Shown here: positions 44,282 to 53,584 of the stretch, one piece after another | Layout of the letters: the number at the start of each line of letters is the position of its first letter | How positions within the stretch are numbered: the stretch's first letter is position 1 | Origin: Clostridia bacterium | Lineage (GTDB): Bacteria; Bacillota; Clostridia; Christensenellales; Borkfalkiaceae | Assembly: GCA_017504165.1 (NCBI GenBank) | Contig: JAFVRR010000002.1 | Coordinates: 112,473 to 176,472 of the forward strand | Length of the DNA: 64,000 nucleotides | Direction: 5' to 3' | The notes under the pieces: model-generated | Database searches by the model: none | Seen by the model: the letters and a program-made list of their open reading frames with translations, nothing else | What the model was told of the DNA's origin: nothing | Position numbers and translations under genes: made by a program

Positions 44282-44650
44282 ATGTTAAAAAGCGAGTGTT
44301 TGTATCTGTTAAACTATATAAACAAAAATTCAATTTCGGGTTACTTTGTAGAAGAGATATTAAGTATTGTTTCAGACTTTCCGCCTTACTATAATATCGA
44401 TGAAAATAAAGTTAAAGATATAATAGAAAATTTAAAGAGTTTAGGGTATATTTTAGTTAAGTATAACGACGGCGAAAGGGTATGCGTAAAAACTACTGAA
44501 AAGGGCATGATGTATATTGAAAGCGTAAGCGAAAGTAAAGTGGATATTAATTATAAAAAACTGTTTTTATCTTGCTTTTTCGCAAGTATTATCGGTAGTT
44601 TTATAGGTTGCGTTTTAGTAAACGTTATATTTTTTATAATAGGTGTGTAA
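44282..44650 (+). CDS. Small winged-helix-like protein with C-terminal membrane anchor (A)
   Basis: A 122-aa protein of unknown function. Residues 1-75 look like a winged helix (LLNYINKN ... KVKDIIENLKSLGYILVKYNDGERVCVKTTEKGMMYI; cited by segments), and residues 95-120 are a single transmembrane helix (FFASIIGSFIGCVLVNVIFFI). The Shine-Dalgarno site is poor (CTAAAAG). It abuts the next gene, with ATG directly after TAA, and that gene has the same architecture, so they are a tandem paralogous pair. A membrane-bound regulator is possible. Confidence 0.6.
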   Translation: MLKSECLYLLNYINKNSISGYFVEEILSIVSDFPPYYNIDENKVKDIIENLKSLGYILVKYNDGERVCVKTTEKGMMYIESVSESKVDINYKKLFLSCFFASIIGSFIGCVLVNVIFFIIGV

Positions 44651-45007
44651 ATGCTTAAAAAACTGGAAGAAAAAGTGTTGAAAATAATTAACGACAACGC
44701 ATTTGAAGGGAATACTTGCCTTATTTCTAAAAGTAGTTTAGTTGCCTTTATAAATGAAAAATTAGTAGATGAAAACACTATTGATAATCTTATAAATTCT
44801 CTTTCCGCTAGTGATTATATCGACTATATAGTGACGTCGCGTAAAGGGGAAATTTTTTACTGCATTACCCTTTTAAAGAAGGGTAAAAATTATAAAGAAG
44901 TGAAAAAAAGAGAAGTTGGGGCTATAAAAAATAAAATATTACTAGCAATAGTCGGCGCGGTAGTTTCATTTATCGTGGGTAGAATACTGCTAATTTTATT
45001 CAAATAG
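44651..45007 (+). CDS. Small winged-helix-like protein with C-terminal membrane anchor (B)
   Basis: A 118-aa protein, probable paralogue of the preceding one: an N-terminal helical/wing region (EEKVLKIINDNAFEGNTCLI ... NLINSLSASDYIDYIVTSRK) then a transmembrane helix at the C-terminus (ILLAIVGAVVSFIVGRILLILF). No recognised family. Start follows the upstream stop without a gap. The pair sits between the polA terminator and uvrB. Confidence 0.6.
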   Translation: MLKKLEEKVLKIINDNAFEGNTCLISKSSLVAFINEKLVDENTIDNLINSLSASDYIDYIVTSRKGEIFYCITLLKKGKNYKEVKKREVGAIKNKILLAIVGAVVSFIVGRILLILFK

Positions 45008-45092
45008 TAAAATTTTTATATAAAATTTAAATAAATTTTAATAAAACCATTCCTTTTCTTAAAAAAGTATGTTAGAATAATAATGAGTTATA

Positions 45093-47081
45093 ATGAAGGA
45101 GTATTTGTCTTTGCCAAGTTTAGAAAAAAAGCCTTTTAAACTTCATAGTAAGTATAATCCGACGGGCGACCAACCCGAGGCGATTAAGTCTTTGACCGAC
45201 GGCGTGTTCGACGGGCTTAGAAGTCAAGTTTTAATCGGCGTAACGGGTAGCGGTAAAACCTTTACTATGGCTAACGTTATAGCAAACGTCAATAGACCAA
45301 CTTTAGTTATTGCGCACAACAAAACGCTTGCCGCCCAACTTTGTAACGAGTTTAGAGAGTTTTTTCCCGAAAACGCGGTAGAGTATTTCGTTTCATATTA
45401 CGATTATTATCAGCCGGAATCTTACCTTCCGCAAACGGATACTTACATTGAAAAAGACCTTTCTATTAACGACGAAATTGATAAACTTCGCCACAGCGCA
45501 ACTAGTTCGCTTGGCGAGAGAAGTGACGTTTTGGTGGTTGCATCCGTAAGTTGTATCTACGGTCTTGGCGCACCTGAAGAATACTACCGCTTAGCCGTTT
45601 CAATTAGACCGGATATGGAAATTGATAGAGACGAACTTATGCGAAAACTAGTCGGCATTCAATACGAAAGGCGTGATATAGACTTTCAAAGAAGTTCGTT
45701 TAGGGTAAGGGGTGACGTAGTTGATATTTTCCCTGCGTCTAATACCGAAATTGCAATAAGGGTGGAATTTTTTGGCGACGTTATTGAAAAAGTTACCGAA
45801 ATTAACTTTTTAACGGGCGAGCCTATTTCCGAATTAAAGCACGCAGTAATTTTCCCCGCAAGCCACTACGCTGTAGGTACGGAAGTTATGAAAAACGCCT
45901 TAACGATGATAACGAAAGATATGAACGATGAAGTTAAGGCTTTAGAAGACGGCGCTAAGTTGCTTGAGGCGCAACGCTTAAAACAGCGTACCACTTACGA
46001 CCTTGAGATGATGAGTGAAATAGGGTATTGTAGCGGTGTTGAAAACTACAGTAGGTATTTCGACGGCAGAAAGCCTGGCGAACCGCCATTTACTCTTTTA
46101 GATTATTTCCCTAAAGATTTCTTGCTTTTTATCGATGAAAGCCATATGACTATACCGCAATTACACGCTATGTACAACGGCGATAAGGCTAGAAAAACCA
46201 ACCTTGTGGATTACGGTTTTAGATTAAAGTCTGCATTTGATAATAGACCGCTTAGGTTTGAAGAGTTTGAAGAGAGGATAAATCAAGTAATTTACGTTTC
46301 GGCAACGCCAGGTCCGTATGAAAAATCGGTTGCGGACAATTATGCCGAGCAAATTATTAGACCAACGGGTCTTATCGACCCACCCGTAGAAGTTAGGAAA
46401 ACGCTTGGACAAATTGATGATTTAGAATCGGAAATTTATAAAGTAATTGAAAACAAGGGTAGAATTTTAATAACGACCATGACTAAAAAGACCGCCGAGA
46501 GTTTGACGGAATTTTTAAAAGATAGGCGTATTAAAACTAGATATATGCATAGCGATATCGACACTTTAGAGAGAATTGACATAATCGACGAACTCCGCCG
46601 TGGCGATATTGACGTGCTCGTCGGTATTAACCTTTTGAGAGAAGGCTTAGACATTCCCGAAGTTCAGTTAGTTGCAATTCTTGACGCCGATAAAGAAGGC
46701 TTTTTGCGTAGCGATACTTCCCTTATTCAAACGATAGGTAGAACGGCAAGAAACGTAAACGGTCGAGTTATAATGTACGCGGACGTAATAACGGGCAGTA
46801 TGCAAAGGGCGATAGACGAAACTAATAGACGCCGTGAAATTCAACAAAAATACAACCAAGAGCACGGCATAACGCCAAAAACTATAGAAAAAGAGATAAA
46901 AAACACTTTAGAAATCACTAAAAAGATTGACAGAACTAAAGATATTAAGGCTAAAGATATCCCTGAAGAGATTGAAAAGTTAAAAGCGCTTATGAAGATA
47001 GCGTCAAAGAATTTAGACTTTGAAAAGTGTATTGAAATAAGGGATACTATATCCGCATTAAAGAAAAAATTAAGGACGTAA
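45093..47081 (+). CDS. uvrB: Excinuclease ABC subunit B
   Basis: Helicase-like subunit of nucleotide excision repair. Walker A GVTGSGKT (about 49-56), beta-hairpin [19 protein letters not shown] (about 96-114), DESH (about 351), YVSATPG (about 397), and a C-terminal UVR domain for UvrC binding. ATG 45093 gives 662 aa; however AAGGAG (45096-45101) lies after it and is well placed for TTG 45111, so the true start may be TTG. No LexA box is seen upstream. First gene of uvrB-uvrA-orf-nagA-pgm. Confidence 0.96.
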   Translation: MKEYLSLPSLEKKPFKLHSKYNPTGDQPEAIKSLTDGVFDGLRSQVLIGVTGSGKTFTMANVIANVNRPTLVIAHNKTLAAQLCNEFREFFPENAVEYFVSYYDYYQPESYLPQTDTYIEKDLSINDEIDKLRHSATSSLGERSDVLVVASVSCIYGLGAPEEYYRLAVSIRPDMEIDRDELMRKLVGIQYERRDIDFQRSSFRVRGDVVDIFPASNTEIAIRVEFFGDVIEKVTEINFLTGEPISELKHAVIFPASHYAVGTEVMKNALTMITKDMNDEVKALEDGAKLLEAQRLKQRTTYDLEMMSEIGYCSGVENYSRYFDGRKPGEPPFTLLDYFPKDFLLFIDESHMTIPQLHAMYNGDKARKTNLVDYGFRLKSAFDNRPLRFEEFEERINQVIYVSATPGPYEKSVADNYAEQIIRPTGLIDPPVEVRKTLGQIDDLESEIYKVIENKGRILITTMTKKTAESLTEFLKDRRIKTRYMHSDIDTLERIDIIDELRRGDIDVLVGINLLREGLDIPEVQLVAILDADKEGFLRSDTSLIQTIGRTARNVNGRVIMYADVITGSMQRAIDETNRRREIQQKYNQEHGITPKTIEKEIKNTLEITKKIDRTKDIKAKDIPEEIEKLKALMKIASKNLDFEKCIEIRDTISALKKKLRT

Positions 47082-47082
47082 A

Positions 47083-49902
47083 ATGCTTGACAAGATAGTA
47101 ATTAAAGGAGCAAAACAAAATAATTTAAAAGACGTAAACTTGACTATACCTAGGAATAAAATGGTAGTTTTTACGGGTTTATCGGGTAGCGGAAAGTCTA
47201 CCCTTGCTTTCGATACCATTTTTGCCGAAGGTCAAAGAAGGTATATGGAAAGTTTATCTAGTTACGCTCGCCAATTTTTAGGGCAAATGGAAAAGCCCGA
47301 CGTTGAGAGTATCGAAGGTTTATCTCCCGCAATTTCTATCGACCAAAAAACCACTTCAAACAACCCTCGTTCTACAGTAGGTACGGTAACGGAAATTTAC
47401 GACTATTTAAGGCTTTTATACGCAAGGGTTGGTACTCCGTATTGCCCAGAGTGTGGAGAGATTATTTCAAAGCAATCAATAGACGAAATTATCGAAAAGA
47501 TTTTAGCCTTTGACGAAGGCAGTAAAATTTTAGTTGTTGCGCCTATCGTTAGGGGTAAAAAGGGCGAATTTGAAAAGGTTATTAAAAACCTACAAAAATC
47601 GGGCTACGCAAGAGTTAAAATCGACGGAGAGATTTACGATTTAACTGAAAAGATTAAACTTGAAAAGAATATTAAACACGATATTTCGGTAGTTGTTGAC
47701 CGCCTTATTGTAAAAGACGGAATAAGAAAGCGTTTAACCGATAGCGTGGAAAACGCCTTAAAACTTGCCGAAGGTATCGTTGTAATTGATAAAAACGGTG
47801 AAGAAATACTATTTTCAACCAAGTATTCTTGCCCAAAATGCGGGTCGGCAATACTTGAAATAGAGCCAAGGTTGTTTTCCTTTAACAATCCGTACGGCGC
47901 TTGCCCTGACTGTAAAGGTTTAGGCTTTAAGCAAGCGGTTGACCCTAAACTTGTTTTAGGCGACACGTCGAAAAGTTTAAACGACGGCGCTCTTACTATT
48001 TCGGGTTGGAATTTAGATACTAGCCGTATGACGAGTATGTATTTTAATTCGCTATCTAAATACTACGGGTTTAGTTTAGATACGCCTATAAAAGACCTTC
48101 CTGAAGATATTTTGAATTTGCTTTTATACGGTAACGGTGGCGAAAAGATTAAAATGCAGTACGCCACTAGGACTTTTAGCGGTAGTTTTGAAAGTTCTTA
48201 CGAAGGCGTTATACCGAACCTTGAAAGAAGGTATCAAGAAACTTCTTCCGACTATACTAAGAGCGAAATAGAAAAGTATATGTACACTATGCCTTGTAAA
48301 ACATGCGGTGGCAAAAGGCTTAGAAAGGAAGCGCTTGCCGTAAAAGTTGGCGACTTGTCTATTTGTGAACTTTGCGACAAAAGCGTTGACGATATTTATA
48401 CTTTTATTAACGATTTAAAGTTTAGTGAAAGCGGTCAAATTATAGCCAAAGGCATTATAAAAGAAATTAAAGAAAGGCTCAATTTCTTAAAAGAAGTAGG
48501 TCTTAATTACCTTACTTTATCTCGCCAAGCGGGTTCGCTTTCGGGCGGTGAAGCGCAAAGAATTAGGCTTGCAACTCAAATTGGTAGCGGGCTTAGCGGT
48601 GTGCTTTATATTTTAGACGAGCCTAGCATAGGTCTTCATCAAAGGGATAACTTTAAACTTATTGGCGCGCTTAAAAAGTTAAGGGATTTAGGCAATACCT
48701 TAATAGTTGTAGAGCACGATGAAGACATGATGAAAAATGCCGACTATATCGTAGATATAGGTCCTAAAGCGGGTGTACACGGTGGCGAAATAGTCGTTAG
48801 CGGTACGGTAGAAGAAGTAAAGAATTGCGAAAACTCTATAACGGGGCAATATTTATCAGGTAAAAGAAAAATTGAAGTACCGCCGTTTAGAATGAGTGGC
48901 GACGGTAGAAAACTTACCGTTATAGGCGCAAGGCAAAATAACTTAAAAGATATTAGCGTAGACTTCCCAGTCGGCGTAATAACTGCGGTTACCGGCGTTT
49001 CGGGTAGTGGTAAAAGTTCGCTTATCAACGAAATTTTATATCCCGCGTCGGCAGTTAAACTCAACGGCGCTAAGTTAAGACAAGGTAGTTACGACGATAT
49101 TTTAGGTTTAGAGCATTTTGATAACTGTATTGCAATAGACCAATCTCCTATCGGCAGAAGTCCTAGAAGTAATCCTGCTACTTATACTGGTGTGTTTACC
49201 TATATTAGAGAACTTTTTGCATCAACGCAAGACGCGAAAGAGCGCGGTTACCAAGCGGGGCGTTTTAGTTTCAACGTTGCGGGCGGTAGGTGTGAGCATT
49301 GTTCGGGCGACGGTATTATTACTATTTCAATGCACTTCTTGCCAGACGTTTACGTTCCGTGTGAAGTTTGTAAGGGTAAAAGGTACAATCACGAAACCTT
49401 ACAAGTAAAATATAAAGGCAAAGATATAAGCGACGTTTTGGATATGACTGTTGACGAAGCGATTGAATTTTTCCAAGGCATTCCGCGTATATATAATAAG
49501 ATAAAAAGACTTCAAGAAGTGGGGCTTGGCTACATTAAACTTGGTCAACCCGCAACTACTTTATCGGGTGGCGAAGCGCAAAGGGTTAAACTTGCAACAG
49601 AACTTTCAAAGCGCTCTACGGGTAGAACTTTATACATTTTAGACGAGCCGACTACGGGTCTTCACTCTTACGACGTAAGCAAACTTATAAATATCTTATG
49701 TAAGTTAAGAGAGTCGGGCAATACCGTTATAGTTATCGAGCATAATTTAGACGTTATAAAAGTAGCCGACTATATAGTAGACTTAGGTCCTGAAGGCGGG
49801 GACAAGGGCGGTACGGTAATCGCTACGGGTACGCCCGAAGAAGTTGCCGAAAACGAAAATAGTTACACGGGTAAATTCCTTAAAGGGGTATTAGACTTAT
49901 GA
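47083..49902 (+). CDS. uvrA: Excinuclease ABC subunit A
   Basis: A 939-aa damage-recognition ATPase of nucleotide excision repair. Two ABC modules: Walker [10 protein letters not shown] (about 32-40) and GVSGSGKSS (about 642-650); signatures [10 protein letters not shown] and [10 protein letters not shown]; zinc sites CPECG (about 121), CPKCG ... CPDCKG (about 253-286), and CEHCSGDG with CEVCKGKRY (about 740-770). It starts 1 bp after uvrB. Full length. Confidence 0.97.
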   Translation: MLDKIVIKGAKQNNLKDVNLTIPRNKMVVFTGLSGSGKSTLAFDTIFAEGQRRYMESLSSYARQFLGQMEKPDVESIEGLSPAISIDQKTTSNNPRSTVGTVTEIYDYLRLLYARVGTPYCPECGEIISKQSIDEIIEKILAFDEGSKILVVAPIVRGKKGEFEKVIKNLQKSGYARVKIDGEIYDLTEKIKLEKNIKHDISVVVDRLIVKDGIRKRLTDSVENALKLAEGIVVIDKNGEEILFSTKYSCPKCGSAILEIEPRLFSFNNPYGACPDCKGLGFKQAVDPKLVLGDTSKSLNDGALTISGWNLDTSRMTSMYFNSLSKYYGFSLDTPIKDLPEDILNLLLYGNGGEKIKMQYATRTFSGSFESSYEGVIPNLERRYQETSSDYTKSEIEKYMYTMPCKTCGGKRLRKEALAVKVGDLSICELCDKSVDDIYTFINDLKFSESGQIIAKGIIKEIKERLNFLKEVGLNYLTLSRQAGSLSGGEAQRIRLATQIGSGLSGVLYILDEPSIGLHQRDNFKLIGALKKLRDLGNTLIVVEHDEDMMKNADYIVDIGPKAGVHGGEIVVSGTVEEVKNCENSITGQYLSGKRKIEVPPFRMSGDGRKLTVIGARQNNLKDISVDFPVGVITAVTGVSGSGKSSLINEILYPASAVKLNGAKLRQGSYDDILGLEHFDNCIAIDQSPIGRSPRSNPATYTGVFTYIRELFASTQDAKERGYQAGRFSFNVAGGRCEHCSGDGIITISMHFLPDVYVPCEVCKGKRYNHETLQVKYKGKDISDVLDMTVDEAIEFFQGIPRIYNKIKRLQEVGLGYIKLGQPATTLSGGEAQRVKLATELSKRSTGRTLYILDEPTTGLHSYDVSKLINILCKLRESGNTVIVIEHNLDVIKVADYIVDLGPEGGDKGGTVIATGTPEEVAENENSYTGKFLKGVLDL

Positions 49903-50315
49903 TAAGAGACGAGTATAAGAAAAGTCAGGAAAAGAGAAAACAGAGTTTAAAAGAGATTGAAGGTATTAAAAAAATGGGCGAGCGTGCCTATTATACTAAC
50001 ACCATAAAAAAAGTGACGGCAAATCAAAAAACGCTTAATTTCAACACTTGGTTTACCTTTCTTTTCAGTTTGGGATTAGTGGTATTTACAGTCGTTTTAT
50101 TAATATTTGATTTAAAATATCTTAAAGAGCCGTATATGATAATAGCGCTAGTAGTTATAGGCGTATTCGGCGGTTGGGCGCTTGCGTGGTTTACCTTCGT
50201 TAAAAAGTTAATGACTAAAAAAATAGAGACTTATAAAGCGCTAGTTGAAGAAATAAAAACAAAAGAAATGGAAAAACAAAAAAGCATTTACAAAATGTAC
50301 AATAAAGGAGAATAA
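49899..50315 (+). CDS. Small two-TM membrane protein with charged ends
   Basis: A 138-aa protein of unknown function. Basic, helical N-terminus (about 1-48), two transmembrane segments ([20 protein letters not shown], about 51-70, and [20 protein letters not shown], about 80-99), then a Lys/Glu-rich helical tail that could be a coiled coil. It overlaps uvrA by ATGA, so it is translationally coupled, and is followed by nagA 1 bp after its stop. No catalytic motif. Confidence 0.75.
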   Translation: MIRDEYKKSQEKRKQSLKEIEGIKKMGERAYYTNTIKKVTANQKTLNFNTWFTFLFSLGLVVFTVVLLIFDLKYLKEPYMIIALVVIGVFGGWALAWFTFVKKLMTKKIETYKALVEEIKTKEMEKQKSIYKMYNKGE

Positions 50316-50316
50316 T

Positions 50317-51468
50317 ATGTTAGGATTTAAAAAAGTAGACGTTTACGTAGATGGAAAGGGGATTATCAATACTGATATTGCTTTTGAAAATGGTAAAATT
50401 ACCGCAATTGACAATAATCTTAACCTTGAAGAAATAGAAAAATTAGGCGCTAATGCCGTTATCGTGCCAGGTTTTATCGATCAACATATTCACGGCGCTA
50501 ATAGTGCGGACGCTATGGACGGAAGTATAGACGCTCTTTCTAAAATAGCAAACGCCGTAGCAAAAGAAGGTACAACTACCTTTTTAGCAACTACTATGAC
50601 GCAAAGCCCTGAAAATATCACTAAGGCTTTAAACGCGGTTAAAGAATATATTGAAAAAGACCCTAGCGACGGCGCTAAAGTTTTAGGCGTACATTTAGAA
50701 GGTCCGTTTATCTCTCCTAAGCATATCGGCGCGCAACCTTTAGAATACGTGGCTAGTGGAGACGTAGAAACTTTTAAAAAGTACTACGAAGCGTCTGGCA
50801 AAACTATTAAAATAGTTTCTCTTGCTCCAGAAATGGAAGGGGCTGAAGAACTTATTACGTATTTAAAAGAAAACGGAGTAGTTGCGTCAATCGGTCACTC
50901 TGGCGCAAAGTTTAGCGATTGTGAAAACGCGGTAAAATGGGGCGTAAGCAATATTACTCATACATACAACGCGCAAGCGGGTCTTCACCATAGAGACGCG
51001 GGCGTTGTGGGCGCGGCGCTTTTATTTGATGAAGTTAACTGCGAAATTATTTGTGACACTATTCACGTTTCTATCCCTGCAATTAAACTTGTAATTAAAA
51101 ATAAACCGCACGATAAAGTGACTTTAATTACCGACAGTATGCGCGCAAAACACTTGCCTGACGGAGAATCTGAACTCGGTGGTCAATTAGTTATAGTTAA
51201 AAACGGCGAAGCAAGGCTTGTTAACGGCGCTCTTGCGGGTAGCGTGTTAAAGATGAACGATGCAATTAAAAACATCGTTACAAAAGGCGGTGTTCCGTTT
51301 ACCGACGCTATCGACTTTGCAACTATAAACCCTGCTAAAAACTTGGGAATTTATAGCGAAACGGGTTCTATTAAAGTTGGCAAAAACGCCGATTTAACAG
51401 TTTTAGATAAAGAAACTTTTGAAGTTTTATTAACTATAAGAAACGGAAAAGTAATATACAAAGCATAA
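50317..51468 (+). CDS. nagA: N-acetylglucosamine-6-phosphate deacetylase
   Basis: A 383-aa amidohydrolase that converts GlcNAc-6-phosphate to glucosamine-6-phosphate plus acetate. Family motifs: PGFIDQHIHGANSADAMDG (about 50-68), HLEGPFISPKHIGAQP (about 127-142), SIGHSGAKFSDCENAVKWG (about 192-210), THTYNAQAGLHHRDAGVVGA (about 214-233) and ITDSMRAKHLPDGE (about 269-282; catalytic Asp). AAAGGAG precedes ATG 50317. Works with the glycan and AGE genes in GlcNAc or cell-wall sugar recycling. Confidence 0.95.
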   Translation: MLGFKKVDVYVDGKGIINTDIAFENGKITAIDNNLNLEEIEKLGANAVIVPGFIDQHIHGANSADAMDGSIDALSKIANAVAKEGTTTFLATTMTQSPENITKALNAVKEYIEKDPSDGAKVLGVHLEGPFISPKHIGAQPLEYVASGDVETFKKYYEASGKTIKIVSLAPEMEGAEELITYLKENGVVASIGHSGAKFSDCENAVKWGVSNITHTYNAQAGLHHRDAGVVGAALLFDEVNCEIICDTIHVSIPAIKLVIKNKPHDKVTLITDSMRAKHLPDGESELGGQLVIVKNGEARLVNGALAGSVLKMNDAIKNIVTKGGVPFTDAIDFATINPAKNLGIYSETGSIKVGKNADLTVLDKETFEVLLTIRNGKVIYKA

Positions 51469-51487
51469 TAAAAAATTTGGAGTAATT

Positions 51488-53209
51488 ATGGATTATAAAG
51501 TAGCGTATAACAATTGGCTTTCAAACCCAAAACTCAATGCGGAAGGCATTGAAGAATTAACTTCTATTAAAGATAACGAAAAGGAAATGGAATACCGCTT
51601 TGGCGCGGATTTAAAGTTTGGTACTGCGGGAATGCGCGGTCTTATCGGCTACGGCACGAATATGCTCAACGTTTACACTGTAAAAAGGGCTACTAAAGGT
51701 CTTGCAGAATACATAAAAACACTTCCTTTTACCGCTCTTGATAGGGGCGTAGTAATTTCTTACGATACGCGTAAGTATTCCGACGTTTTTGCTAAAGCGG
51801 CGGCGGGCGTACTTCTTGCAAACGGTATAAGGGTAAGAATTTTTGATAAAGCAAGCCCTGTACCTATGCTTTCATACGCCGTTAGGTATTATAACGCGGT
51901 GGCGGGTATTATGATTACTGCTAGCCATAATCCTAAAGAATATAACGGCTATAAAGTTTACGGAGAAGACGGCGCTCAAATGTCGCCCGAAGCAACGGAA
52001 ATAGTAGTTAAGTTTATAAGCGAAGTTAAAGACGTTTTCTCTATTGAAGAAAAAAATATAGAAACGCTTAAAAACCAAGGCGAAATGAGTCTTGTATCTA
52101 AAAAGTTCTTTAAAAAGTATATTAAAGTTTTATCAAAACTTTCCCTTTCTAAAAAGGCGGTTAAAAAATACGGCGAAAAGTTAAAAATCGTTTATACGCC
52201 ACTTCACGGCACGGGTTATGCTCCCGTTATGGCAATACTTAAAAAACTTGGCATTAACGTAAGCGTTGTTGAAGAGCAAGTTAAACCCGACCCAAGTTTT
52301 TCTACCGTTGAAGTTCCAAACCCTGAAAATAAAGAGGCTATGACTTTAGGTATAAAACTTGCCAATAAAATTTCGGCGGACGTAGTGTTTGGCACTGACC
52401 CCGATAGCGATAGACTTGGCGTTGCTATTAGAAATAAAGAGGGCGAGTTTATTAACTTGTCGGGTAACCAAGTGGGCGTGCTTTTAACCGATTATATTTT
52501 AAAGAGATTAAAAGACAGTAAAAAACTTGCTAGTAACGGCGTAGTTATTAAAAGTTTCGTTTCAACGGGACTTGTAGCGCCAATTTGTGAAAACTACGGC
52601 GTAAAACTTTGCGAAGTTCCCGTTGGTTTTAAATTTATAGGTGAAAAGATTAAAAACTACGAAAAAGACGGCTCGCAAACTTATATTTTTGGTTTTGAAG
52701 AAAGTTGTGGATACTTAAGGGGAACTCACGCAAGAGATAAAGACGCGGTAGTTGCAAGTATGCTCTTTGCCGAAATGGTATGCTACTATCAATTTAACGG
52801 CGTTTCAATCTACGACGTTTTAATGGATATCTACGATAAATACGGCTACGTTATTGATAAAACGGTATCTAAAAATTATAGCGGTTTATCTGCTATGGAC
52901 GATATGAATAAAGTCGTTGATAAAATGAGAAATACCGAAATAAACAAGGTAGACGTTTACAATATTATCGCTAAAAGAGATTATTTATCGGGCGTCAAAA
53001 CGACTGCTGACGGCGAGGCGGTAAACCTTGAATATAACGGCATAAACTGCATTTATTACGAACTTGAAATCGGTGGATTTATCTGCTTAAGACCTAGTGG
53101 TACAGAGCCAAAACTTAAAATCTATTATTCTATTAAAGGTAGAGATGAAAAACAAGCGCAAAAAGCCCTTGATAAAATCTCTCAAGCCTTCGATACTATA
53201 TTAAATTAA
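51488..53209 (+). CDS. Phosphoglucomutase/phosphomannomutase (alpha-D-phosphohexomutase)
   Basis: A 573-aa four-domain phosphohexomutase. N-terminal LKFGTAGMRGLIGYGTNMLN (about 38-57), active-site Ser in TASHNPKEYNGYKVYG (about 143-158), metal loop GTDPDSDRLG (about 305-314), sugar loop GFEESCGYLRG (about 404-414) and phosphate loop RPSGTEPKLKIYY (about 536-548). Its length fits the PgcA-type glucose-1,6-bisphosphate-dependent phosphoglucomutase of Firmicutes. Preceded by TTGGAG; no hairpin terminator is clear before the T-box promoter. Confidence 0.93.
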   Translation: MDYKVAYNNWLSNPKLNAEGIEELTSIKDNEKEMEYRFGADLKFGTAGMRGLIGYGTNMLNVYTVKRATKGLAEYIKTLPFTALDRGVVISYDTRKYSDVFAKAAAGVLLANGIRVRIFDKASPVPMLSYAVRYYNAVAGIMITASHNPKEYNGYKVYGEDGAQMSPEATEIVVKFISEVKDVFSIEEKNIETLKNQGEMSLVSKKFFKKYIKVLSKLSLSKKAVKKYGEKLKIVYTPLHGTGYAPVMAILKKLGINVSVVEEQVKPDPSFSTVEVPNPENKEAMTLGIKLANKISADVVFGTDPDSDRLGVAIRNKEGEFINLSGNQVGVLLTDYILKRLKDSKKLASNGVVIKSFVSTGLVAPICENYGVKLCEVPVGFKFIGEKIKNYEKDGSQTYIFGFEESCGYLRGTHARDKDAVVASMLFAEMVCYYQFNGVSIYDVLMDIYDKYGYVIDKTVSKNYSGLSAMDDMNKVVDKMRNTEINKVDVYNIIAKRDYLSGVKTTADGEAVNLEYNGINCIYYELEIGGFICLRPSGTEPKLKIYYSIKGRDEKQAQKALDKISQAFDTILN

Positions 53210-53257
53210 CCTAATTTTCATAAATTTTACAAAATTTATAAAAAAGTTTTCAAAAAG

Positions 53258-53286
53258 TTGACAATCTGCTATAAATATGTTATAAC
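53258..53286 (+). promoter_or_regulatory. Promoter of the T-box aspS2-gatCAB operon
   Basis: -35 TTGACA (53258-53263), 17-bp spacer, -10 TATAAC (53281-53286). The T-box leader follows directly. Confidence 0.85.
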
Positions 53287-53297
53287 AAAATTACTTT

Positions 53298-53543
53298 AAA
53301 GGCTATGATAAAGAGAGTATTGCTTTATTTTATTTGTAGAGAGTCGGCGTTTGGTGTAAGCCGATAATAGGTTTAGCAAGAAAAACACTTTGGAGCTTGC
53401 GGAAGAAAGCCGTAGTATTCACGGTTATTAGAACCGCACGTCAATCGCGTAAAGATTAATTAAGAGGGCTACTTTTAGTAGTCAATTTGGGTGGTATCGC
53501 GGAAGTAAACCTTTCGTCCCATTTAGGGGCGAAGGGTTTTTAT
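53298..53543 (+). promoter_or_regulatory. T-box riboswitch, probable Asn specifier
   Basis: Leader with T-box hallmarks: AGAGAGT at the Stem I base (53338-53344), GGTGTAAGCC region, ACTTTGGAG, and the conserved T-box GGGTGGTATCGCGG (53489-53502), which binds the uncharged tRNA CCA end. The terminator is AACCTTTCGTCCC-attta-GGGGCGAAGGGTT plus T's (about 53508-53543), with the usual competing antiterminator. The triplet just before CACTTTGGAG-type sequence is AAC (53384-53386), an Asn codon. That fits an operon making Asn-tRNA through AspRS and GatCAB. The specifier call rests on position by eye, not on a fold. Confidence 0.93.
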
Positions 53544-53584
53544 TTTTGCCCAAAAGTTTAAATTGTATTTTTTGGAGGAACAAT

